This document shows positions 1 to 5,397 of a stretch of DNA of 10,132 nucleotides, in pieces. Each line of letters begins with the position of its first letter. Positions within the stretch are counted from its first letter, which is position 1. The DNA lies in contig JANQHY010000240.1 of the NCBI GenBank assembly GCA_028282395.1, positions 1 through 10,132 of the forward strand, written 5' to 3'. A model generated the notes under the pieces. That model did not search any database. It saw only the letters and a list, made by a program, of their open reading frames with translations, and had not been told where the DNA came from. The DNA comes from Gammaproteobacteria bacterium. GTDB lineage: Bacteria; Pseudomonadota; Gammaproteobacteria; UBA12402. The position numbers and the translations under genes are program-made.

Positions 1-305
1 GAAGCCATGTTTCACGTCAAGAGCCACAGCGACTGATTGATTTGCTTATTATTGCCGCTTTTATTGAGGCACGCTCATGCGAACGTTTTCATAAAATTGC
101 CCCCCATCTTGATGATGAGCTGCAGGCATTTTATCGTAGTCTGTTTGCCGCCGAAGCACGCCATTTTAAAGTTTATCTGCAATTGGCTGAAGATTATGCC
201 GCTGAACCATTAACCTCTCGGATAGCTTTTTGGGCTGAGAAAGAGCGCCAGCTGATAGAATTACCTGATCCGCTATTTCGTTTTCATAGTGGTGCGCCTA
301 TATAA
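1..305 (+). CDS. miaE: tRNA-(ms2io6A)-hydroxylase MiaE, C-terminal fragment
   Basis: This is the C-terminal part (about 100 codons) of MiaE; the reading frame is open to the left edge (first full codon at position 3), so the start lies outside the window. MiaE is a ferritin-like non-heme di-iron monooxygenase that hydroxylates the isopentenyl group of ms2i6A at position 37 of tRNAs reading UNN codons. Visible family features are the segment FIEARSCERF, which supplies an iron-ligand Glu, a later EARH (Glu-x-x-His) ligand pair, and the terminal FRFHSG motif just before the TAA stop. A TTG at 42 lies inside the conserved region and is not a start. The gene is typical of facultatively aerobic gammaproteobacteria. 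No damage is visible in the part shown. Confidence 0.93.
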   Translation, partial: SHVSRQEPQRLIDLLIIAAFIEARSCERFHKIAPHLDDELQAFYRSLFAAEARHFKVYLQLAEDYAAEPLTSRIAFWAEKERQLIELPDPLFRFHSGAPI

Positions 306-311
306 AAAAAT

Positions 312-328
312 GGCTTGCTATGTAAGCC
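312..328. terminator. Small hairpin after miaE, possible terminator
   Basis: GGCTTGC and GTAAGCC form a 7-bp stem (one G-T pair) around a TAT loop, 6 bases after the miaE stop. An A-tract precedes it (304-310). On the plus strand the following bases (CTGCCTTCTG) are only moderately T-rich. On the minus strand the hairpin is followed by ATTTTTTT, a much better intrinsic-terminator shape. It may stop miaE transcripts, antisense transcripts, or both. Confidence 0.4.
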
Positions 329-383
329 CTGCCTTCTGATCTGGATTGACTTTAATAAAGGAGTCTGACACACTGCAACTGAC

Positions 384-443
384 ATGGGTTTCGTGCGAAG
401 TGCGAAATATCTGTTTAGTGTGAGCCGGTATAAAAATGGGTGA
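384..443 (+). CDS. Possible 19-codon leader ORF overlapping pgsA start
   Basis: ATG at 384 opens a short frame, MGFVRSAKYLFSVSRYKNG, ending at TGA 441-443. The TGA overlaps the proposed GTG start of pgsA in a GTGA arrangement, as seen in translationally coupled pairs. pgsA lacks its own obvious ribosome site, which is the main argument for the ORF being real. Against it, the ORF itself has no well-placed Shine-Dalgarno (an AGGAG at 359-363 is about 20 bases away) and no recognisable homology. Treat as a weak candidate. Confidence 0.2.
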   Translation: MGFVRSAKYLFSVSRYKNG

Positions 444-1000
444 CGATATTGAAGCTGCGCCATCTTCCCAATTTATTGACGTTACTTCGTATTGTTGTTA
501 TTCCGATATTGGTAATTGCCTACTATTTGCCTGGTGGAGCGGTTAGCTCAACTGTTATTTTTGCATTGGCATGTATTACGGATTGGTTTGATGGCTTTCT
601 TGCCCGTCGCCTTAATATCTCATCACCACTAGGCGCCTTTCTTGACCCGGTTGCCGATAAATTAATTGTTGCTGTAGCATTAATCGTGGTTTTGAGTCGT
701 ATCGACTATATTGTTATACCCGTAGCAATTATTATTGGTAGAGAAATTGTTGTATCAGCACTGCGTGAGTGGATGGCAGAACTGGGGCGACGCACGAGTG
801 TTGCCGTGACATATGTGTCCAAAATAAAAACAACTGTGCAGATGATTGCAATTGGTTTTTTATTGGCAAGTGGTGGGGGTACTATCGGCTGGATTATTCA
901 TAGCGGTTGTGTATTAATCTATATTGCAGCACTCCTTACCCTTTGGACCATGTTCGTTTATCTGCGCGCTAGTTGGGATCACTTTAAAGCCTCGATGTAA
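440..1000 (+). CDS. pgsA: CDP-diacylglycerol--glycerol-3-phosphate 3-phosphatidyltransferase
   Basis: PgsA makes phosphatidylglycerophosphate from CDP-diacylglycerol and sn-glycerol 3-phosphate in the inner membrane, the committed step to phosphatidylglycerol and cardiolipin. The 186-residue protein has the family length. It carries the complete CDP-alcohol phosphatidyltransferase signature at residues 48-73 (D48-x2-D51-G52-x2-A55-R56-x8-G65-x3-D69-x3-D73). The N-terminal HLPNLLTLLRI and the early IPxLV stretch are PgsA-like, and hydrophobic segments follow to the end. The start is taken as GTG at 440, just after an in-frame stop at 431; TTG at 449 is an alternative. No clear Shine-Dalgarno sequence precedes either. 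The GTG overlaps the stop of a 19-codon ORF (384-443), so translation may be coupled. Product call is secure; start is not. Confidence 0.93.
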   Translation: MTILKLRHLPNLLTLLRIVVIPILVIAYYLPGGAVSSTVIFALACITDWFDGFLARRLNISSPLGAFLDPVADKLIVAVALIVVLSRIDYIVIPVAIIIGREIVVSALREWMAELGRRTSVAVTYVSKIKTTVQMIAIGFLLASGGGTIGWIIHSGCVLIYIAALLTLWTMFVYLRASWDHFKASM

Positions 1001-1040
1001 TTTTGCTGTCTACCTATTAGTTCCCAGCTGTTCCCACTGC

Positions 1041-1059
1041 GCAATTGTGGTACAATTGC
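1041..1059. promoter_or_regulatory. Palindrome over an extended -10 promoter of the SH3 gene
   Basis: GCAATTGT and ACAATTGC are perfect 8-base inverted arms separated by GGT. Inside the dyad, TGGTACAAT (1048-1056) matches an extended -10 element (TGn then TACAAT, 5 of 6 to TATAAT). The predicted transcript start is about 40 bases before the ATG at 1103. A dyad lying over the -10 is the geometry of a repressor operator, but the same bases could simply form a small hairpin. The promoter is plausible; operator function is inference. Confidence 0.4.
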
Positions 1060-1102
1060 AACTCAGTTCGATTTTAATTTATTAAAATGTGGAGGAAAAA
1101 CT

Positions 1103-1939
1103 ATGAAAAAACAATTAGCAATAATAGCAATGGGGGTCTCCCTGCTGGGTGCTGCCTCGCTTGCTATTGCTTCTCCAACTCCGACTGCTGTCTATCCTCA
1201 TAAGAAGAGTGCGACGGTACATAAGAGTATTATTCTGTATGCTAAGCCATCAACAGCATCACGTGTTGAGGCTGCATTAAATCCCTATCATGTACGCTTA
1301 ATTCCTATTTATGACAAGGGAAAATGGGTGAAAGTGGGTAATGCCCATGACGGCAGTGTCGGCTGGTTAAATAAGCAGCAGTATTTCCGTACGATGCGTG
1401 CAGCAGTTGTGAAGCAGAGACCTCATTATGTTAAAGTTGATGAAGTTGTGCGTCCAGGTAAACAGCCTAAAGTGAATGTTTATTATGATGGCAAGAAACT
1501 GAACCGTCCAGAAGCAGCAAAACAAGCAACCAATATTGTGGTCAAATCAGTTCGTGGTCCAGATGGTAAAGTGAAAATTGTTGCGTATAAGAATGGTAAA
1601 CAGTTGCCACCTAAAGTTGCACAACAACTTTATCAGCAGATGCTAGGACCTGTTGTCCCAGTTGCAGTCGGCAGCAGAGCCAAATCACATCCAACAGCAA
1701 CCGCAGTGAGTCCGCAGTACGCGCAAAGTTATCAGGTGCCAGTGCCAGCACAGGTTGAGCAGATGATGATCCAATCGATGGAACAGTTCTATCGTATGGA
1801 TCGGACTCTAGTGCAGCAGGTGCCGCCCGTTGCATTAGGACAAGAGCAACAACCTTCGACAGTTAACAGTCAACAACCGGTTCGTGTTGTGGTTGTGCCA
1901 ATGTATGCTCATCATCAGCAGGATCACGGAAGTCAGTAA
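1103..1939 (+). CDS. Secreted SH3b-domain protein of unknown function
   Basis: This 278-residue exported protein is not recognised by name. Residues 1-24 form a Sec signal peptide (MKKQ, hydrophobic core, AIAS with cleavage after A23 or S24). Residues about 35-95 resemble a bacterial SH3 (SH3b) domain: alternating short strands, the KWVKVGNAHDGSVGWL segment typical of its end, and a Tyr/Lys-rich start. SH3b domains usually bind peptidoglycan or other cell-wall ligands. Residues about 105-190 are a basic region with two similar strand-turn motifs (VYYDGKKLNRP and AYKNGKQLPP), suggesting a small internal duplication. The C-terminal 90 residues are Gln-, Pro- and Val-rich and probably disordered. 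A strong ribosome site GGAGG (1091-1095) sits 7 bases before the ATG. It appears to be monocistronic, with its own promoter and a terminator-like hairpin after it. Confidence 0.8.
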   Translation: MKKQLAIIAMGVSLLGAASLAIASPTPTAVYPHKKSATVHKSIILYAKPSTASRVEAALNPYHVRLIPIYDKGKWVKVGNAHDGSVGWLNKQQYFRTMRAAVVKQRPHYVKVDEVVRPGKQPKVNVYYDGKKLNRPEAAKQATNIVVKSVRGPDGKVKIVAYKNGKQLPPKVAQQLYQQMLGPVVPVAVGSRAKSHPTATAVSPQYAQSYQVPVPAQVEQMMIQSMEQFYRMDRTLVQQVPPVALGQEQQPSTVNSQQPVRVVVVPMYAHHQQDHGSQ

Positions 1940-1949
1940 TCTTTAGGTG

Positions 1950-3632
1950 TTATTGGCCTTGATTTACTCCTCTCTCGTCTGTGGGAGAGGAGATTTCTTG
2001 TGAGTGGAAAGCGCGATTAATCTCTCCATGACGATACACATAAACATGTAATGGACCACAAGAGAAAGTTGTTGCAGGTGGACCAATAATTCTGCGGACA
2101 TTTTCTGGTGACAGCCATGTCTGTCGGGCCATTTCGTTATTAATTTGTAAAATGGTGGTAACAACAAAATCGAAATTTTTATTACGATAATCATCTAACC
2201 GACTGTTCCAGTAGTTTTTATAGATTACGGTTTTTCCTGCTTCACCAAGCGCAACATTGATGCCAGAGCGATTAAATTGTGATAGAACATAATAGTCAAA
2301 ATAACCAACAATGCCATCATGTAGTCCGAGTTCATTCACATGTTTATCGAGGCAGGCAATATCAGCTGGGTAGACATCTATTTTTTTATTAAGATTCAGA
2401 GCAGGCTTATTAATAACAGTTGATAGTGCTAAAGCTAATAGAATAGTGCAGTAAAGTGGTGTGGAACGGATTAAGCGATTCAAGGGCGCTGCATGTTTAT
2501 AGAGAAGTAGTGGTAGGCCAATAAAAGTTGGTAATGTGATCATCGGTTGTAGATAACGCATTGATGGATTGAATGGCAATTCCTGTAATAATCCATTCAC
2601 CGGAATGAGAGCAAACAGACCAATAATAATTTGTAGGAAAAGAAAACGCGTGACGAAATCGATAGTATGGGTATGAGTGTGATGTTTTCTGTATGTAGAC
2701 AGCCATGAAAGAGGAGCAAAAACAATAAATAGTAACCACATCGATGCAAGAATCGGGCTGTGACGGAAAAAAGTTGCTAATAGCATAGCTAGATGAGTTA
2801 GGTAATAGCGATGAAAGGTAATCGGCGTCGATAGACGATGGATAAATATTGGTAGCCATTGGTAGATTAGCCAGGAGACGATAGATAAAATAGCGATTAG
2901 CCCTATAGCAAACATGCGATTGCGTTGCATCGGTAGTGCCAGCTTGCTGAGTAGTAGCGCCGCAATAGCTGGGGCAGCAAAATAGGCTAAAAATAGTAGA
3001 TCCGATACCGTGATGCAGATAAAGACTAGGATAAAAAGTAGAAGTAGTGGCAAACGAGTGGTGGTGGAACGTAATAGTATAATGAGAATAGGTAGTAGTG
3101 TCAGGGTCATAATAGTGACGCCGAAGTGAATAGAAGGTACTAACATGGCATTAATAGTGCCGAAAGTAGAGAGTAGCTGAGGGTAGCTGAGGAGCCAAAG
3201 TGCAAAGAGAAGGAACAGGAGTGTTAAGCGACCCGCCTCTTTATGATCGTGACTAATTACCCTGTTCAGCAGATAACTTGAAAAAACGAAATAAGATGTT
3301 TGTATTAATCCAAAAATAAAAACAACAGCAAAAATATTTTTGCTAAAAAGCGCAATAAGCAGGCAAAGCAATAAATCAGGAAAGAGATACGGGGCGGGTG
3401 GGAATGCCCAGTTAAACAGATTGCCATGCTGATGAATCAGATTGACAGCAATTGTTGCGCTCGTCAGTAGATCAGCTGCTGGAACAGTTCCGTAATGTAA
3501 TAGACGTGAATAGGTATGAGGTAACAGCGGTTGCCACAATGTCATAATACTATAAAGTGCCAGTGCAAAAGCAAATAGCGTACTACAGATTTCAATTAGG
3601 CGACTGAGTCGATCTTTATTAATAATTGTCAT
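1950..3632 (-). CDS. Polytopic membrane protein, possibly GT-C-type glycosyltransferase
   Basis: This 560-residue protein has about 11-12 hydrophobic segments, roughly at residues 12-33, 87-107, 108-123, 135-150, 160-187, 195-208, 210-230, 240-262, 295-312, 328-348, 362-378 and 392-408. A soluble domain of about 150 residues follows to the C-terminus. The first extracytoplasmic loop (35-86) is long and ends in FPPAPYLFPD. A long first loop with acidic residues, many membrane helices and a C-terminal soluble domain is the layout of GT-C glycosyltransferases (ArnT/PMT type). I see no decisive catalytic signature, so this stays a suggestion. The ATG at 3632 has GGAG about 14 bases upstream. A His-Thr alternation (HHTHTHT, about 317-323) lies in a loop. 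It is divergent from the CDP-alcohol transferase gene and convergent with the SH3 gene. Confidence 0.75.
   Translation of the reverse strand: MTIINKDRLSRLIEICSTLFAFALALYSIMTLWQPLLPHTYSRLLHYGTVPAADLLTSATIAVNLIHQHGNLFNWAFPPAPYLFPDLLLCLLIALFSKNIFAVVFIFGLIQTSYFVFSSYLLNRVISHDHKEAGRLTLLFLLFALWLLSYPQLLSTFGTINAMLVPSIHFGVTIMTLTLLPILIILLRSTTTRLPLLLLFILVFICITVSDLLFLAYFAAPAIAALLLSKLALPMQRNRMFAIGLIAILSIVSWLIYQWLPIFIHRLSTPITFHRYYLTHLAMLLATFFRHSPILASMWLLFIVFAPLSWLSTYRKHHTHTHTIDFVTRFLFLQIIIGLFALIPVNGLLQELPFNPSMRYLQPMITLPTFIGLPLLLYKHAAPLNRLIRSTPLYCTILLALALSTVINKPALNLNKKIDVYPADIACLDKHVNELGLHDGIVGYFDYYVLSQFNRSGINVALGEAGKTVIYKNYWNSRLDDYRNKNFDFVVTTILQINNEMARQTWLSPENVRRIIGPPATTFSCGPLHVYVYRHGEINRAFHSQEISSPTDERGVNQGQ
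1967..1992 (+). terminator. Rho-independent terminator-like hairpin after the SH3 gene
   Basis: CTCCTCTC (1967-1974) pairs perfectly with GAGAGGAG (1985-1992) around a 10-base loop, extendable by one T-G pair. It is followed by ATTTCTT on the plus strand. It lies 27 bases past the SH3-gene stop. It also falls within the last codons of the convergent membrane-protein gene, so the two transcripts overlap at their 3' ends. Confidence 0.5.
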
Positions 3633-3884
3633 GCTATTTTTATAAACTCCGAAATCGTTTTGTTGTAGCGTAGCATTTGCTGTCGCTGTAGAAAAGTAGT
3701 AAACTTTTAATTTGCTTTTGGTAGTTGTAACTGGCCACTACTATCTTCGCGAGGTGCGTAGCACTAAGGATATTCGGTAATATTGTTGATAGTGACTTCA
3801 GGGCTGGATTGTTTTGCTACGTTTGCAATGGCGAGGTCGCAGTGATTACTGGTAGTTTGGGTATTTATAAGGAGCATAGTGCCG
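3633..3884. other. Divergent intergenic region, 252 bases
   Basis: This region separates the minus-strand membrane-protein gene from the plus-strand CDP-alcohol transferase gene and must hold both promoters. I find a ribosome site AAGGAG at 3869-3874 for the rightward gene and GGAG for the leftward gene. No promoter pair is convincing. A small palindrome, GTGC-GTA-GCAC, lies at about 3754-3764. No ORF or RNA gene is recognisable here. Confidence 0.5.
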
Positions 3885-4484
3885 ATGATAGAGAGTTATT
3901 GCCGTCCTTATTGCCAACGTTTTTTTATTGATCCACCAGCAAGGTTCTTAGCGCGGTTACCCTATCTGTTGCCTAATCACATCTCCTTGGCTGCTATGTT
4001 GTTTGGACTAATGGTCATTCCTTTGTTGTATGGCCATCACAGATTATGGGCTGTGACAGTATTGCTGCTTTCTGGTTATTTTGATGCTTTAGATGGTACA
4101 GTTGCGCGTGCTAGTGGGCGTAGTTCGCCACAGGGAGCAATGTTGGATATTGTTAGTGATCGTATTGTCGAATTTGCAATAATCTTTGGTCTTTTTTTTG
4201 TTGATCCGCTACAGCGTGGTAGCTGGTGTTTGTTGATGTTGGGCGCAGTATTTATTTGTGTCACCTCTTTTTTAGTTGTAGGTATTTTTCATGAGAATAC
4301 TAGCCATAAAGGCTTTCACTATAGCCCAGGCCTAATAGAGCGGTTTGAAGCCTTTCTGTTTTTCATTGTTATGATATTATTTCCTACAATATTTGTTCCA
4401 TTAGCTGCACTGTTTTCGCTGTTAGTGCTTTACACTGCAGTTGTTCGAGTTGTGCAATTTATCACGGTTATGCAAAATAAGTGA
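3885..4484 (+). CDS. CDP-alcohol phosphatidyltransferase family protein
   Basis: A second membrane enzyme of the CDP-alcohol phosphatidyltransferase family, which transfers a phosphatidyl group from a CDP-linked lipid to an alcohol. From ATG 3885 it has 199 residues. The signature is complete: D67-x2-D70-G71-x2-A74-R75-x8-G84-x3-D88-x3-D92. Hydrophobic segments surround it (about 35-50, 55-66, 95-107, 112-134 and 150-190). It is clearly different from PgsA of this window: the N-terminus is MIESYCRPYCQRFFIDP, followed by LPNHISL in place of LPNLLTL. The acceptor alcohol cannot be read from sequence; PGP-synthase-like, inositol-phosphate or another head group are all possible. AAGGAG at 3869-3874 is 10 bases before ATG 3885 and 4 bases before an alternative GTG at 3879. 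The divergent membrane protein could act on a related lipid. Confidence 0.85.
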   Translation: MIESYCRPYCQRFFIDPPARFLARLPYLLPNHISLAAMLFGLMVIPLLYGHHRLWAVTVLLLSGYFDALDGTVARASGRSSPQGAMLDIVSDRIVEFAIIFGLFFVDPLQRGSWCLLMLGAVFICVTSFLVVGIFHENTSHKGFHYSPGLIERFEAFLFFIVMILFPTIFVPLAALFSLLVLYTAVVRVVQFITVMQNK

Positions 4485-4512
4485 AAACATATAGTGAAAA
4501 CTTGTCTATAAT
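4481..4512 (+). promoter_or_regulatory. Promoter of the MNIO cassette with GTGAAAAC direct repeat
   Basis: TATAAT at 4507-4512 is a consensus -10 hexamer, 54 bases before the precursor ATG. No good sigma-70 -35 is present at 17 bases. Instead, an exact 8-base direct repeat GTGAAAAC occurs at 4481-4488 and 4494-4501, with starts 13 bases apart, just upstream of the -10. The first copy covers the stop codon of the preceding gene. Such an arrangement suggests an activator site or an alternative sigma factor. Promoter likely, repeat function inferred. Confidence 0.5.
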
Positions 4513-4516
4513 CTAT

Positions 4517-4529
4517 CTTTAGGCTAAAG
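4517..4529. promoter_or_regulatory. Perfect 13-base dyad at the presumed transcription start
   Basis: CTTTAG-G-CTAAAG is a perfect inverted repeat about a central G. It starts 5 bases after the TATAAT box, so it covers the expected start of transcription of the precursor gene. This is a classic operator position, for example for a metal-sensing repressor. It does not match the TACAnnTGTA-type copper boxes I know. Function is inference. Confidence 0.4.
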
Positions 4530-4566
4530 TGGAAATAATGGTTTTTTTTAACAATAGGAGATAGCT

Positions 4567-5292
4567 ATGAGCATCAAAAAGGGCGCGTTAGTGGCATCAG
4601 TAGTTGCCGCAACAATTCTTGCAGGAGGCTGTGCCTCAACAAAATCGGGATGTGATGTTCCACCACCTCCACCTTCGACAACGACGGTAACTGGCGGTAC
4701 AGCAAATGGAGCATTTACGACAACGAGTACAACTATGGCAACAACACCTACCCAGCAAGCGGTAATGATGAAAGATCATAGTACGTGTAAAGGATATAAT
4801 ACCTGTAAAGGAATGCATCCCGCTCACAGTAAATGTAGTACAGCAGCCAGCGGTTGCTCAACAGCGGCAAGTGGCTGTAATGTCAAATGTGCAACGGCAG
4901 CCAGCGGTTGTTCAACAGCAGCAAGTGGTTGCAATGTCAAAGTCAAGCCGCATAATAGTAGGTATGGCGACCCCTATCAAAAACCCCATACTATGACGAC
5001 GACTACTACATCTTCTGCACCGATGATGCAGAATAGTGGTGCACCGGTTCAGACCAGCACCTCTTATGATTATAGTACTAGCCATCCACAACAGGTTCAT
5101 ACCGGTATGCATGGTGACCCCTATAACGCACCCCATACTATGACGACTACTACAGCACCACAGACGTCAGCTGATTATCAACAGGGCACTAGCCCCAACG
5201 ATCCAGTTAGAGCGGCGCAAACGCTTGATAACACCTCTGGTGCAACAGGCAGTGACAATAGTGGTAGCACAGCAGACGGCAGTAGCTACTAA
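4567..5292 (+). CDS. Cys-rich bufferin-like RiPP precursor with lipobox
   Basis: A 241-residue exported, low-complexity protein that is the likely substrate of the DUF692 enzyme encoded next. Residues 1-21 form a signal peptide ending in LAGGC, a permissible lipobox, so Cys22 may be lipidated. A Pro- and Thr-rich linker follows (31-63). The cysteine block (74-125) opens with TCKGYNTCKG, a signature close to the CKGxNxCKG of BufA2-type bufferins. It continues with two 18-residue repeats (90-107, 108-125) made of STAASGC heptads and GCNVK. Cysteines are at 22, 29, 74, 80, 90, 97, 104, 108, 115 and 122. The Thr/Ser/Gly-rich tail (126-241) has two copies of GDPYxxPHTMTTTT (134-147, 183-196). AGGAG at 4556-4560 lies 6 bases before the ATG. 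By analogy with bufferins, cysteines would be oxidatively modified to bind copper or another metal in the envelope. The precursor role follows from gene order and motif; a plain Cys-rich lipoprotein cannot be excluded. Confidence 0.7.
   Translation: MSIKKGALVASVVAATILAGGCASTKSGCDVPPPPPSTTTVTGGTANGAFTTTSTTMATTPTQQAVMMKDHSTCKGYNTCKGMHPAHSKCSTAASGCSTAASGCNVKCATAASGCSTAASGCNVKVKPHNSRYGDPYQKPHTMTTTTTSSAPMMQNSGAPVQTSTSYDYSTSHPQQVHTGMHGDPYNAPHTMTTTTAPQTSADYQQGTSPNDPVRAAQTLDNTSGATGSDNSGSTADGSSY
4834..4941 (+). repeat. In-frame 54-bp tandem repeat, two copies
   Basis: Copies at 4834-4887 and 4888-4941 encode CSTAASGCSTAASGCNVK and CATAASGCSTAASGCNVK. Each copy contains two 21-bp units encoding (S/A)TAASGC. 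The copies differ by a handful of mostly silent changes (for example GGTTGC versus GGTTGT), so the duplication is not brand new and the protein repeat appears to be kept by selection. Confidence 0.85.
4966..5154 (+). repeat. Duplicated GDPYxxPHTMTTTT coding module
   Basis: Two 42-bp stretches, 4966-5007 and 5113-5154, encode GDPYQKPHTMTTTT and GDPYNAPHTMTTTT in the tail of the precursor-like protein. They are separated by about 105 bases of Ser/Thr/Gln-rich coding sequence. Confidence 0.75.
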
Positions 5293-5298
5293 TAATTC

Positions 5299-5331
5299 TA
5301 TCGCGAGTTAATTTTTATTTAACAAGCGATA
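5299..5331 (+). promoter_or_regulatory. Intergenic hairpin 1 after the precursor gene
   Basis: TATCGC (5299-5304) pairs with GCGATA (5326-5331). Inside, after a 2x2 internal loop, GTTAA pairs with TTAAC around a T-rich loop. It starts 7 bases after the precursor stop. It is AU-rich and not followed by a T-run, so it is more likely an mRNA-stabilising 3' structure than a terminator. Confidence 0.35.
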
Positions 5332-5339
5332 TACTTTGT

Positions 5340-5366
5340 GAATGGGCATCCGGGTGGTGCCCATTC
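5340..5366 (+). terminator. Strong hairpin 2 before the MNIO gene, partial terminator
   Basis: GAATGGGCA (5340-5348) and TGCCCATTC (5358-5366) are perfect inverted arms. The stem can extend by two C-G pairs past a bulged T, closing a GGGT loop. The following CTCTGCTTTCTATT is pyrimidine-rich but lacks a clean T-run. It looks like an attenuating hairpin that lets only part of the transcription pass into the enzyme genes. It also argues against a GTG start at 5338 for the enzyme. Confidence 0.5.
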
Positions 5367-5397
5367 CTCTGCTTTCTATTATGTGGATAATGGTAAG

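Noticed and set aside
1001..1102. tRNA genes after pgsA, as in some enterobacteria
   Set aside because: No cloverleaf-forming sequence or CCA-ended acceptor stem is visible; the region holds only a promoter and palindrome.
2497..2859. Internal minus-strand ORF of 120 codons in the membrane-protein gene
   Set aside because: It is a frame shadow of the 560-codon gene and has no ribosome site or family resemblance.
4636..4827. Minus-strand ORF rich in Cys and Arg opposite the precursor gene, and a similar one at 4912-5136
   Set aside because: Composition mirrors the Thr/Cys-rich coding strand; no ribosome site and no independent support. Both are shadows.
4834..4941. Tandem repeats considered as a CRISPR-like or intergenic repeat array
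   Set aside because: Units are contiguous without spacers, multiples of three, in frame and inside a well-supported gene.
5338..5397. Upstream GTG start for the MNIO gene
   Set aside because: It lies at the foot of a strong hairpin, has no ribosome site and adds 20 residues not expected in the family. ATG 5398 begins just before the conserved GLGLR, though this is not proven.
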